Below, piece by piece: positions 23,194-34,001 of a stretch of DNA of 64,000 nt. The notes under the pieces are model-generated. The model saw only the letters and a list, made by a program, of their open reading frames with translations, was not told where the DNA came from and searched no databases. The DNA lies in contig JADHYV010000002.1 in the NCBI GenBank assembly GCA_027604705.1, forward strand, positions 620,001 to 684,000. The letters are read 5' to 3'. Numbering within the stretch: the first letter of the stretch is position 1; the number at the start of each line of letters is the position of its first letter. The stretch comes from Allomyces arbusculus. Taxonomy: Eukaryota; Blastocladiomycota; Blastocladiomycetes; Blastocladiales; Blastocladiaceae. Made by a program: the position numbers and the translations under genes.

Positions 23194-23921
23194 GATGCTG
23201 GAAGTTGTTGGTATCGTTGCCGTCTACACTACGGTGAGCAGCAGGAAGCGGGGCCTTGTGTGTGAAGAGTGTGCAGGCGGTCGTATCAAGCTCATCGAGG
23301 TCGTGCCCAGCATGCGCATTTCGGCGTGCGTGTTGGTGGCGGTGCGGAGGTTGGCAAGCTGCCACATCAATGGCCAGCGTCGTCCTCAGTCTCGCGCATG
23401 GGATATATCTCCAGAATATGTACTGCTACGCATCGGCTATACCGCTGCCGCCAATGCTTGGGGGCCCCCAAGCTGTCACGGCCACTCGCCATGTTCGACA
23501 GAGCGCTTGGCAGCACAACACCAGAGCCACAGTGATGGTTGAAGTGATCTTCCAAAATCTTGCCGTGACACAGGGAGTTCGCTAATACACCTCGTCTTGT
23601 ACCACGATGGCGAGACGGGCATCGGAGGTGAGCCGCCGCTGACCTTTCAGGACTTGCTGTACATTTTGCACTGGTGGCACATATTGCGACTGAATGTCAG
23701 AGCTTCCTTCTTTCAACGACAGTTTTGTGCCAGACAGAACATCAAACAACGCCAAAAGCGACAGACCAAAAAAAAGATGGCATGTCATAACCGGCCACGC
23801 GGGCCGAAATGTGGTATGGACACAAATACATGAGACAAAACACGAGCTCAAAACTGTTCCGAAGAGGACTCATCCGTCAAGAAAGCAATCCAAAACCCGG
23901 GAGGGGCAGCACGAGACGACA
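23194..23921. other. Intergenic between the two four-TM lipases
   Basis: 728 bp between two minus-strand paralogs, so it holds the promoter of paralog 1 and the 3' end of paralog 2. Short frames only, nothing recognised. Confidence 0.45.
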
Positions 23922-26249
23922 CTAGTACGCGTACTTTTGCAACGCAGCAACATAATCGCACGGGAAGTGGTCGTTCACAAAGAACGGTAGCAGCAACCGG
24001 TAGACCAGACGCAGGAACGACTCATTGCGCAGCTGGAAAATGACCGTCGGAGACAGCAACCCCGCTGGTGCCAGGAAGTTGACCGGCCGCGTAATCGTGC
24101 CCGGTGGGCGGAACACCATCTTACCGAGCGGCGACAAGCTCACGAGATGGCCCGGCAGTTCGGCGTAGGGGTCGATGGGCGGCACGCGCGGGACCATGTC
24201 CTTGTTATACACGACGCGGAACATGGACGAGTGGTGCGCGTGCATGAACTGCTGGAACACGGCGTCGCCGACGCGCGGGGACCCAAAAGTGTACAGACCG
24301 TCGAAAAACTCCAAGAACGACGAGTGGCATTCCGTGAGCTTGGCGAGGAAGACGTGGGCGATGGCGCCGCCGAGACTGTGGCCGCAAATGTACAGCCGGA
24401 TCGGCTCCTCCTTTTCAGGCACGTCCAGATCGTCGTCGTCATCGGGCACCACGCCCTCAAGCGCCGTGTCCCAGTCGGTCTCGCTCGGCGTCGATGGCGG
24501 CGATGCGAGCCCGAGGGGCAACCCGCGTACGCGACGCGCCGCGGTCGGGTCAGCCGCGAGCAACGGGTCGGCGAGTGCCGGCGGGACCGCGTACAGCAGA
24601 TCGCGTTCCTCGGCCTCTTCATCGATGTCGTCGAGCGGCGGCACGTCCACCATCACGGGTACCGGCAATGGCCGCGGGGACGGCGCGACCGTCGCCTCGC
24701 CATCACTCGTGGCATTTGCGCGTCGACGACGGCGCTGCGCGAGCGCGCGCTGGTGCGCCGTGAAGACGCCCGCGAGACTCTCACGCAACCGCATTTTTTG
24801 AACGCACGCGGCGATTCCGCGGTGCGCCTGCACGTACGCCGACTCTTCGCGGTTCTCAACGGTCGTGTAGGGCTCAATCGGGTCGCGCACGGCGCGCGTC
24901 AATGTGCTCGCCAGCAGTTCCATGATCGTCCAAATGGCGCGAATACTCGAGATCAGCGCCTGGGCGACGTTGTGCATTTTCAGCTCGAGCCGGATCGTGC
25001 GCGGCGCCGGCGAAATTGTGACGACGGCAGCACGGCGTGACGAGACGTGCGACCGGCGCTGCCGCCGCCGCTTGAGTGTAGAGGTGCGCTTCGAGTGCAC
25101 CGACCGGCGCCGCGTCAGGTCCATGTGCGGCGAGAGCGGGTCAATATCGGGTTCGCCATCGTCGTCGGTCTCGTCGTCGCCCGGACCGTGTGCCTCGACA
25201 GGACCCAATGCGTCGAGAAAGCCTTCATGCACCATGCCAATCTCTGCGTCCGAGTTAGGTTCCGCAGCGGGGACCATTTCGTGGCGAATGTCGGTGACCA
25301 CATTGGCCAGGTTGAGCGGGCGCGTGCCGCGGAAGACAACAATGATGGTGCGCCCTTTGGCCACGACAAAACCGCACGTGTTGTTGTAGTGGATCGGCGT
25401 GAATGTGTCCATGTCATACCCGGCCTGTTCGAGCTCGGCCTCGACAATGGGCAGGTCCTCGTAGGCGAGTTTCGCGGCTACGGCGAGCGAGTAGGCCGTC
25501 TTGGGCCGGAACGGAATGCCCTGTGCGCGGAGTGCGGCCGATGCTGACGCCGACGACGGGTCCTGCGCGGGATCGTCGACGATATCGTCGACGTCGTCGG
25601 TGAAGAGGCCCGCAGGTTGGAATGTCGGGTCGGCCGCGTTGACGACCGAATATGTGAGCTGCGTCGCGACGTGCTTGCCCGACAGCGCTGCAAACACGCG
25701 CCGCAGGATGCGGTCGGCGGCCATGAGCACGACAAACCATGAGAAGAACAAGGCCTGCGTCGAGAGCGTGGCGAGTGCCGAAATGGGCGGCCAGTTGGAG
25801 ATGCGGCGCGCAACGGGGGTCACGACGGCGCTGACGGCGAGCAGCACGCGCACCAACGCGTCGAGCGAGTGCGCGACGCGGCGATGAATGAACCTGCCCG
25901 ACAGGGCGATGGAGGTGAAGAGGGGCACGCCAACGGCGAGTACGGCAGCAATGGCAGCAGGCGCGAGCATGCCATACCACACAAGCACCGGGAAGGCAAC
26001 GAGCGCGACCATGAACAGCAGCGCCAGGATGACGAGAACAGGAGCCGAGACGAGCGCGCTTTGCGGTGCGTCGGGATGCACGTGCACCTTGATCATCGAG
26101 TTGGCCATGACCATGCTCTGCCGGTTCTTGGAGGTGCCGGCATTGGACGCGCGCGGGACGGTCAGGCCCGAGACGGTGCCCGAGAGCGCCGTGCCCAGAA
26201 CACTGCCATTGGCCGTCCTGATCAGCGACGGTACGGGGCCGCCGTCCAT
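23922..26249 (-). CDS. Four-TM class-3 lipase, paralog 2
   Basis: Tandem paralog of the preceding gene, 775 residues from ATG 26249. The open frame continues upstream to 26747, but that part has no similarity to paralog 1 and approaches the neighbouring gene, so I take MDGGPVPSLIRTANGS as the start. Both proteins share ANSM(V/I)KVH(I/V)HP before TM1, the four hydrophobic segments, KTAYSLAVAAKLAYEDL, HYNNTCGFVVAKG and NKDMVPRV. The nucleophile lies in ICGHSLGGAIAHVF, Ser near residue 625. The charged insert before the elbow is about 60 residues longer than in paralog 1 and is rich in Asp, Pro and Arg. The lumenal or cytosolic side of the catalytic domain cannot be told from sequence alone. Confidence 0.87.
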   Translation of the reverse strand: MDGGPVPSLIRTANGSVLGTALSGTVSGLTVPRASNAGTSKNRQSMVMANSMIKVHVHPDAPQSALVSAPVLVILALLFMVALVAFPVLVWYGMLAPAAIAAVLAVGVPLFTSIALSGRFIHRRVAHSLDALVRVLLAVSAVVTPVARRISNWPPISALATLSTQALFFSWFVVLMAADRILRRVFAALSGKHVATQLTYSVVNAADPTFQPAGLFTDDVDDIVDDPAQDPSSASASAALRAQGIPFRPKTAYSLAVAAKLAYEDLPIVEAELEQAGYDMDTFTPIHYNNTCGFVVAKGRTIIVVFRGTRPLNLANVVTDIRHEMVPAAEPNSDAEIGMVHEGFLDALGPVEAHGPGDDETDDDGEPDIDPLSPHMDLTRRRSVHSKRTSTLKRRRQRRSHVSSRRAAVVTISPAPRTIRLELKMHNVAQALISSIRAIWTIMELLASTLTRAVRDPIEPYTTVENREESAYVQAHRGIAACVQKMRLRESLAGVFTAHQRALAQRRRRRANATSDGEATVAPSPRPLPVPVMVDVPPLDDIDEEAEERDLLYAVPPALADPLLAADPTAARRVRGLPLGLASPPSTPSETDWDTALEGVVPDDDDDLDVPEKEEPIRLYICGHSLGGAIAHVFLAKLTECHSSFLEFFDGLYTFGSPRVGDAVFQQFMHAHHSSMFRVVYNKDMVPRVPPIDPYAELPGHLVSLSPLGKMVFRPPGTITRPVNFLAPAGLLSPTVIFQLRNESFLRLVYRLLLPFFVNDHFPCDYVAALQKYAY

Positions 26250-26765
26250 GCTGGCGTCGTCGTTATCACTGTCTTCGTTGGGCAGTGGGTGGGCAAGTGC
26301 GGCAGTAGTTGTGCGAGCTTCTTGGTCGAAATCAGTTGGCCGATCGAAAGCGGCAGACGGCGGGGTTGGCCGATATTGGCTGGAGCAAATGCAATGAGTC
26401 GTAGTGCGCAAGAGAGTGTGGAGAGAGCGTCGTTTGCTGGCGTGCTGCTGCTGGCTCGAAGGCGACGGTCGCCACGACGTGGAGCGGAAGAGCGGGAGGA
26501 GCGAAGGCAGGGCAAGGACTTCGATGTCAACCGCCGAACACAACCAAGTGTGGCGAGCGGTCAGCCAGGTCCAGCCAAGCGGGTCCTTTGCGTGCCACCA
26601 GCGGCCTGAAAGTCGTCGTGAACACAGTGAACTACATATTGCTGACATGTTTTTTAAATACAAAGCGGCGCCGTCGCGCCCACATACGGACTGGCACGGC
26701 ACTCGCGCACAACGTCCACCCTGTCGCCACCCCCGCTGCGGCCCCATCCGCGCGCAAGTCGCGCC
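26250..26765. other. Intergenic, lipase paralog 2 promoter
   Basis: 516 bp between the lipase start and the INPP4-like stop. An open frame continues through most of it from the lipase, but without conservation to paralog 1. Confidence 0.45.
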
Positions 26766-29700
26766 CTACGTCTGCACCGCGTCGCTGATCGTGTACCGCG
26801 GCGGTCGGTAGAGCCGCGGCAACAACGTCCACTGCACCGCGTGGAACGCATACGCCCCCTCGCGCCCGCCGATATTCCGGCGCACATTCGTCCGACGCGG
26901 CCCACACGCTCGCATCGCTGTCAACAGCCCCTCGAGATCGCCTGGCGAAAGCATGTGCGCGGCCTGCAACACCAAACACTCTTCGAGCGTGACCGCCATA
27001 CCTGTGCGGTCCTTGGCCGACTTGCACGTCGTCGCGCGCGTCGCGAGCGCCGGGTGCGCGCCAAATGCCGGTAACCGGTCGTGCACGTGCGCGTGCTCGA
27101 GCTTGAGTGTCGGGACGTGTGCGGCCGACGCGATCACGCGCGTAATGTGCGCGGCCATGGCGAGAATGTCGGTGTTCTTGCCGCGGCCCGCGCCCGTTGC
27201 GGCGGCTGCGGCGGAACCCGTCACGGCGCCCAACATGCGCCGCAATCCAGAGGCAACGGGGGTACTCGACGACCCGCTGCCGGCACCGGCGCCGCTGCCG
27301 ACGCCCGTGAGCCCGGGACCCGCGAGCGACGAACCGCCCGACAAAGCCGACTCGTCCACGACTGTCGACATGTACCCGGCCAGCTTGATTTCGGACCCGC
27401 GCAAAATCGGGTCGAGGTGGCCCACGAGCATCCCGAGGTAGTCGTTGTAGGCGCGCACGGCGTTCGCGTGCGAGTCGCCATACAGCTGGGCCACGTGCGT
27501 CTTGAGCGCTTCCACGTACAGCTGCAGCTTGTCGTAACTCTGCCGGTTGATCGCGTCCTGTGCCTTGGCCGCAGCGGTCGCACCGCCAAACACGGTCGCG
27601 AGCGAAGGCTGGTCGTTGATGCCTTGCGTGAACAGGACTGGACGGACCTTGGCGCGCGTGTCGCGACGCGGCACCTTCGCCAGGAACGCGGCGGGGACAC
27701 CGAGCGAGACCGTCACGTCGCCGCGCTCGCCCGAAATCACGACGCGGTCCGTGGCCACGGGGCCGAGCGAGGTCGGCATCGTCTCGCCATTCTCGGCGAG
27801 CGCATGCAGCGCGAGCGAGACGGACCGCTCCATATCGAGCAACGCGGCCTTCATGTCGACGAGCATAGCCAACTCGTCGCCCTGCGGCGTCAGCAACGAC
27901 TCGAACTGGAACAGCCACCCGATCGCGACCCACGTGCCCCACAAGTCGGCGCGATCATGGTCGACCCACCCTTGCACCGTCTCCTCAAACGCCGTGACCA
28001 GCGCGCCCAACGCTTGCGCAAACACCCAGTCCTGCCGGCGCCGCGTTGCCTGCCACGTCGTCGGCGCCGAGTACTTGGCATCAATCAGCAGCCGGTGATG
28101 GTCGAGCAACGCAATCGCGCCGTCGTGCGCAAGCCCTATCCGGTCAGCGAGCGTCGCGACTGTCTCGGCAAACTGCGCCATAGACGTGGCGTCGTTCGGC
28201 ATCAGCACGACCTGCTGCCCACGTACTGCGGCGAGCGGCACCCACTCTTCCAGCAACTGGCACCCGACTTCGTTCACGTGCGCCTGGTACCCGCCCAACG
28301 CGTCCTCGTCCAAGTCGCGCAACGACTGCGCGACCATGACCACCTTGGCAGCCAAGTCCTTGGCGACACGCGTGACAGTATCCAAAATGCGCGGGAAAGC
28401 GTCAGCGTCGGCCGCACCCGACGGGACCAAGTCGGCCACCCGTTGCAATTCCTTGACGGCCGTCACAAACGCGTCGTACTGGCTGCGCAATTCGGCTTTC
28501 CGCCGGTTCGACACGGTGGTCGCATGGTACGCGACCAGCTTATCCGTCTCGGCCTCGGGCGGCGGCGCGCCCGAACCTGCGAGCGCGTGTGCCGTGGGCG
28601 CGCCGACCGTGATCACCGAATAGGTTGTGGCCGAATCGCACGCCGTGTCGGGCGACTCGGACGCGGGCATCACGCGCAGCCGCTGCACAGTGCAGTTGAG
28701 CGCGACCATTTGCAGGTGCTGCGGGGTTTTCTCGACCGACCGGCGCAGTCGGTGCGCACCGTCCTTGGCAGCGAGTACGTCGAGTGCGCGCAACTCGTCC
28801 TCGAAATAGCACAGCAGCTGCTTGTGAATGTCGAGCTGCCGCAGCCGGGTGACGTGAATGTCGGGCGCGTGTGGGACCAGTTCGGAAAAGTCGCGGATCA
28901 CACGTTGTTCCTGTGCGATCCAGCACCGCAGCAGTTGCCGCGGCACGTCCAAGACCCACGGAGACTCGCACGTTTCTTCGCGGACGAGCGTCGCGCCGTT
29001 GTACTGGTACCACTGCGCGTAGGCTGTGGCCACGATTGCGGAAGGGTCTGCGGGGCGCGGCCACCGCGCCGGCAACGTCGGGGTCGGAATACAGCTCCAC
29101 AGCAACGTGCCAATCGCCAAGTCGACGCCGTCAAACGGCAGAACCAGCCGGTACTGCGCGAGTTCGCGCGGGTGCACGGTGAACGACGCGAGTGCATGCT
29201 CGCGAAACTCGGGCGTGACGAGCATGATGCGCACGTCCATCGGGTGGTTGACGAAAATACCTGGGGTCGTGAAAAACGACATCGATGTGAACTGCTTGAT
29301 CGGGACCCATTCGGTGACCGTCGCCTGGCCAGTCCGCGCCTGCTGAACGGACAGGTACATGAACGCGTCCTTAGTCATGGTCACGTTGGGCAAACTCGGC
29401 AGCGACACGGGCAAGCTCGCGGTGATCCGCAGCGCAAACGCCAAGACGTGGTCGCATGGCGTCGTCGGCGTGTAGACCATGGATTTCGCATCGGGAGCCG
29501 CCTGGCCATCACCCGACGCCAGCAGTGCGCGGTCAGCTGCATCGAGGGGCGCATAGTCTTCGTCCTCGACATCGTCCACCAGGGCCTCGTCAAGCTCCTC
29601 GACAATCTCGGGCGTGCTCGTACTGGACCCGTTCTGCGCGCTGGCGCCCTTGGTCGCAGCAAACGGGCTCAAGCTCTGCAACGACGGCAAAATCGCCGAC

Positions 29701-30299
29701 GCTGGGACGACGGGCAACCCGGTCGCAACAAACGACATGGGCCGTGCTCCACCGCGTGTCGCCGCCAGTGCACCGCTATTTGGCCGCTGCCGCGGCGACC
29801 CGTTCGACGCGCCTGCCGTCTCGAGCGCACGCAGTCGGCGGCGCAGGTACTTGAGTTCATTCAGCATGTACTCGACGTTGCACGACGCAATCAGCTGGAT
29901 CCACTGCACGCGCTCCGAGTCGGACGGCGCTGCGAGCTCGTAGTCGCGGTGTGACGACTCGGACAGGAATGAAATGCGGAAATGGTACGGCGGGATATCG
30001 CACTTGCCCATTTCCATGCCCGCGGGAATCGGCGTCGTGCGTACTTGGCAGTGCTCGAGCAGGATCACGCCAATCGGGCGCTTGGCTTCCGGGTCGGTAA
30101 AGTAGAAGAGCAGGTTGCCTTTGAGCACGAAATACCGCTTCTTGTAGAACTGTGCCAGTGAGGGAGGGCCAAAAGTGGGCACAGACGAGATCTGGATGGC
30201 GCCGCGCTTCCACATCCACCCGCGCAGCAAGATGCCCGTCGGCGACGTGGCAAAGTAGGCCACGTCGGCCTCGTTGATCTTGATGCCCGACGTGGTCAT
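26766..30299 (-). CDS. PH-domain INPP4-type inositol polyphosphate 4-phosphatase
   Basis: Single-exon gene for 1,177 residues. The C-terminus carries the INPP4 active site CKSAKDRTGMAVTLEECLVL; the CX5R motif is Cys1092 to Arg1098 and matches the family sequence closely. INPP4 enzymes remove the 4-phosphate from phosphatidylinositol 3,4-bisphosphate. The preceding block HANAVRAYNDYLGMLVGHLD is also family-like. Residues about 17-140 form a PH domain (GWMWKRGA, KKRYFVLKGNLLFYFTD, RVQWIQLIASCN), and residues about 290-400 resemble the C2 domain found in animal INPP4. Animal enzymes lack the PH domain. The open frame of 957 codons on the other strand is a codon-bias shadow. Confidence 0.9.
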   Translation of the reverse strand: MTTSGIKINEADVAYFATSPTGILLRGWMWKRGAIQISSVPTFGPPSLAQFYKKRYFVLKGNLLFYFTDPEAKRPIGVILLEHCQVRTTPIPAGMEMGKCDIPPYHFRISFLSESSHRDYELAAPSDSERVQWIQLIASCNVEYMLNELKYLRRRLRALETAGASNGSPRQRPNSGALAATRGGARPMSFVATGLPVVPASAILPSLQSLSPFAATKGASAQNGSSTSTPEIVEELDEALVDDVEDEDYAPLDAADRALLASGDGQAAPDAKSMVYTPTTPCDHVLAFALRITASLPVSLPSLPNVTMTKDAFMYLSVQQARTGQATVTEWVPIKQFTSMSFFTTPGIFVNHPMDVRIMLVTPEFREHALASFTVHPRELAQYRLVLPFDGVDLAIGTLLWSCIPTPTLPARWPRPADPSAIVATAYAQWYQYNGATLVREETCESPWVLDVPRQLLRCWIAQEQRVIRDFSELVPHAPDIHVTRLRQLDIHKQLLCYFEDELRALDVLAAKDGAHRLRRSVEKTPQHLQMVALNCTVQRLRVMPASESPDTACDSATTYSVITVGAPTAHALAGSGAPPPEAETDKLVAYHATTVSNRRKAELRSQYDAFVTAVKELQRVADLVPSGAADADAFPRILDTVTRVAKDLAAKVVMVAQSLRDLDEDALGGYQAHVNEVGCQLLEEWVPLAAVRGQQVVLMPNDATSMAQFAETVATLADRIGLAHDGAIALLDHHRLLIDAKYSAPTTWQATRRRQDWVFAQALGALVTAFEETVQGWVDHDRADLWGTWVAIGWLFQFESLLTPQGDELAMLVDMKAALLDMERSVSLALHALAENGETMPTSLGPVATDRVVISGERGDVTVSLGVPAAFLAKVPRRDTRAKVRPVLFTQGINDQPSLATVFGGATAAAKAQDAINRQSYDKLQLYVEALKTHVAQLYGDSHANAVRAYNDYLGMLVGHLDPILRGSEIKLAGYMSTVVDESALSGGSSLAGPGLTGVGSGAGAGSGSSSTPVASGLRRMLGAVTGSAAAAATGAGRGKNTDILAMAAHITRVIASAAHVPTLKLEHAHVHDRLPAFGAHPALATRATTCKSAKDRTGMAVTLEECLVLQAAHMLSPGDLEGLLTAMRACGPRRTNVRRNIGGREGAYAFHAVQWTLLPRLYRPPRYTISDAVQT

Positions 30300-32385
30300 C
30301 GTTGGCTTGCTTGGCTGGTATATTGCTTGCGGTTGGTTGAAGTACTCCGAGAACGCGTCGCGCTTGCAGAATGGGGGTCGACGTCAAGCAAAGGCGCGTC
30401 GGGCCGTTGACAAGCTGGCAGCGTGCGCCCAGGTCAGTTGCGCGCAGTGGTCGCGTTGGATACTGGTCGATTTCGAGAGGAGAAGCCGGGGTGGACGGTG
30501 CGTGCGGTCAAGTTACGGTTGGTGCGCGCGTCGATGGTGTTGTTCAACAACTCAACCGGGGCAAGAGAGAGCGGTTGCGCGCCACCCGTCCCGCATTCTT
30601 TCGCAAACATCTCGATTTGGCCCGGCTGCCGTTCTGATTTCGCGGCCATCTTGCCCGTTTTGATCGCTTGGATGTGGAGTGTGGACCGCGTTCTTGCCGC
30701 TGCTCAAGCTGTATCGACCAGGAAGACAGGCACGTCCGCCGGTCACATTGCAGGCGAAGTCCGGAATCGCGACGATGTCGATCCTGTATTGCTCTTCCTA
30801 GCTCGGCCACGGCCAATAAACTGCACGACGCCACCCACAATGCCGCCGACCATAATCTCCACCAGACCTTCAAGGAGCCAACTAATCAAACCAACCCGCC
30901 AAGGGTCATAAAGCCAGCAAAAGTACATGGGTATCCTGGATTCAGTCGAGTTTGCCTAGAAGGCGTTTTCGTCATCTACGTTCAGTAGACCGTCGTGATA
31001 ATGTGATCATCATTTTCCAGGCAGCCATAAACTAGCAGTTCTAAAAGCGAGCAGAAGCGAGAGCCATCTGTCGACACTGATGTCTTCACGAGGGTCCGAC
31101 ATATGCTTGTCTAAATTTTTACGTGGATCGTCCTCTGGCCGCGCTGCCTGCTCGCTCGCAAAAGACATAAAAAACAGCAACAGAAAGCATCGCGCGTAGA
31201 GCGAAGAGGGGTCGGTCAAAAAAATTGCCAAATGATAAGTGTGTCCTCATGTTGGTCGGACTCGTCATCAAAATTGAATCGTCAACCCCCTCTTGCGCGC
31301 AGAGCGGAAATGGAGAAAAGGGAGAAGCGAAAGGTAGCAGTTGAGATGCGGTGCGCAAGTGTCCACGAAAGAACGACGCCAAGAACGGATCAGTCCGCCT
31401 CCGAGAATGTCGTGGAGACGGTTGATTCCATACAGGGTCCTCGACATGGTTGCGATTCGGTACCCAGTGCTAAAAGACATCAGGTCCCGTTCGAAAGGGC
31501 GTCGTCGTCGTGGAGCACAGCGCACCGGGAAATAAGCACACAACCGCAGCGGAAAGAAAGGTAGCAACAGAGAAAAACGGAGGGAGTGGCGTACGAAACA
31601 CAGGAACTGATCGCGTCGCGCTCGCTCGCTCATTATCGTGGTGCGTCAGTAAGCCATGCATGCAAACAAATGTCCGTCATCTCTTGCTCGGACGGTAATT
31701 CCAGCTATGTTGTTTGGTTGTATCATCAGATGCAAACCACGATTGCGAGCGCGAGCGAGCGAGCGAGCATCGACGCGATCTTGGAGTGTCCTGCTTCGTG
31801 GTGCGAAAAACGAGCGGCCGCGCAACGAATACGGGAGGATCCAGGGCGGGTCGGCATCGTTGTTGTCGTGGAGGGGTGAACGGGTGGCAGCAGAAAGCGA
31901 GCAGTTGGGGTGCACGTCCGTTGGGCGCCGGTCGGGTGCTGTCGGTGAGCGCGAAATGCGGACAGATGCGTCGTGGCGAATGAGAGCGTCGTGAACGTTG
32001 GCCGGTTGGCCCGATTTATCGCAATCAAGTGTGTTTACTTTGGTCAGGTGAGTGGTTGTCGGGGTTTGGAAAGGCTTGAATTCACGGTCCATGATGGAGC
32101 TGACAGGCATGAGCAAACTGGTCGCACAAGTCGGTGATTCTCCACAAGGAGAAAGCACCGAAGCAACGATTCACCTCGACAACGAGTGCACTTACCGACG
32201 AAGTTGATGCTTGGGGACTGTGATTCCGACCACCGCGGCGATCAATCCTGGTCGACCAGCGACGGTTGAGAAATAGATCAGGAAAAAATGGACATGGATA
32301 CATTGAAGGTCCTCACTAGAAACGAATGCGTTGACACAAAAACAGAGCTCTCCACCCCGGCACGACCCGCGCTGTTGACGCGGTT
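30300..32385. other. Intergenic, about 2.1 kb
   Basis: The longest gene-poor stretch in the window. It holds the INPP4-like promoter at its left end and an AT-richer middle (about 30950-31250). A GAGC-rich simple tract lies near 31745-31775. A hydrophobic 61-codon minus-strand frame at 30743-30928 has no homology I recognise. No gene, tRNA or mobile element could be supported. Confidence 0.45.
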
Positions 32386-34001
32386 TTAGTGCCCGCTCCA
32401 CTGAATCGACTTGAGGTCGATCCCCTCCTGCACCATCTCCCACAACGGCGACATATCGCGCAGCTTGGTCACTGCGCCGACCACCTTCTCGACAACCGCA
32501 TCCACCTCAGCCTCGGTCGTGAACCGGCCAATCCCGAACCGAATCGATGAATGGGCCATATCGTCCTCGGCGCCCAGGGCGCGCAGCACATACGACGGCT
32601 CGAGCGACGCCGACGTGCAGGCGGAACCCGACGAGAGCGCCACGTCCTTGAGCGCCATGAGCAGACTCTCGCCCTCAACAAACGCAAACGACAGGTTCAC
32701 GCACCCCGGGTAAGTATGTTCGGCCGACCCATTGCGCGCGACGTGCGTCAATTGCGACGTGATCCCATCGACCAAGCGCTGCGAGAGCCGCTCGACGTGC
32801 GCGCGGTCGTGCGCCATTTCGGCCTCGGCCAGGCGGCAGGCTTCGCCGAGACCAACGACGAGGGGCGTCGGGACGGTGCCGGAACGCAGACCGCGTTCTT
32901 GGCCACCGCCGGAAATGAGCGGTTCCAAGCGCACGCGCGGCCGACGACGCACGTAGAGCGCGCCAATACCCTTGGGGCCGTAGACCTTATGCCCGGAAAT
33001 GGAGAGCAGGTCAATGTTCATGGCGTTGACGTCAATAGGGATCTTACCGACGGCCTGCGCCGCGTCAGTATGGAAGAAAACCTTGTGCTTGCGGCAGAGG
33101 GCGCCTGTAGTGGGAAAATGCGCCGTTCTGGTCAGCCAAAATGGTACCACGAGCCTTGCAAACAGTAGATCGTACCAATCTCGGCAATTGGCTGAATGAC
33201 ACCAATCTCGTTGTTGACCATCATGACCGACACGATCGCCGTCTCCGGACGAATCGCGGCCTCGACATCCTCGAGCCGCACGCGACCGTCCTTTTGCACG
33301 GGCAGATACGTGACATCGAACCCGTCCTCTTGCAGGTACCGGCACGAGTCGAGCACGCACTTGTGTTCCGTCTGCGTCGTGATTACATGCGTCTTGCCGC
33401 GGCCTTTCCGATAAAACCGCGCGACGCCCTTGAGCGCCAAATTGTTCGACTCGGTCGCGCCGGACGTAAACACGACTTCCTTGGCATCAGCGCCGATCAA
33501 GTGCGCGACCTGCGCGCGCGCCGTTTCAACCGCCTCCTCCGACTCCCATCCGTAGGCGTGCGTGCGCGAGTGCGGGTTACCAAACATGGTGCTGAAATAC
33601 GGCAGCATTTTCGCGACCACGCGCGTATCGGTCGGCGTCGTTGCTTGATAGTCGAGGTAGATGGGCTTGCCTGCGTTGGTGGCCACCGTGTCGGGCGAGC
33701 CTTGCGGCCGTGCGGAAATGTCGAACCCGGCGGCTTGTGGCGGACGCAGCTCCTCGTGCGTCATGGCCGGGTCGCCCATGGGGGAGCCCACGCGCGGGCC
33801 CGACGCGGCGGTCGCGTGCGTGCGGCGCGCGACTGAGAATGGTCGGTTCAACCGTGTTGGGTCAGCAATCGCGCTGGATGCTGAGGTGGAGAGGATTGCG
33901 TGTGGGTCGAGCGTACCCATCGCGGTGGCCGTGGCCGCTTGGCGCGGTGCTGCGGGTGTGCTGGCGCATCGCAGGGTACGGAGCAGGACTGACTTAAGCA
34001 T
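32386..34001 (-). CDS. NFS1: Mitochondrial cysteine desulfurase NFS1
   Basis: PLP enzyme that takes sulfur from cysteine for Fe-S cluster assembly and tRNA thiolation, in the mitochondrial matrix with ISD11 and the ISCU scaffold. Exons 34001-33176 and 33104-32386 give 514 residues (yeast 497). The first 100 or so residues are Arg/Ala/Ser-rich, as in a mitochondrial presequence. Core motifs: [46 protein letters not shown], the PLP lysine in [12 protein letters not shown] (Lys315) and the mobile-loop cysteine in [15 protein letters not shown] (Cys438). It ends in WSGH, like other NFS1 proteins. The intron is phase 1 inside the Gly of [11 protein letters not shown]. Confidence 0.96.

Noticed and set aside
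26250-26747. N-terminal extension of four-TM lipase paralog 2
   Set aside because: The frame stays open, but the added residues show no similarity to paralog 1 and extend to within 20 bp of the next gene's stop codon.
27081-29954. 957-codon open frame on the plus strand
   Set aside because: It lies wholly antisense to the INPP4-like gene, is extremely Arg/His/Gly-rich and has no domain. High GC at third positions keeps the opposite strand free of stops.
30743-30928. Hydrophobic 61-residue minus-strand frame
   Set aside because: It looks membrane-like for about 25 residues, but has no family, no good start context and no neighbour that would explain it.
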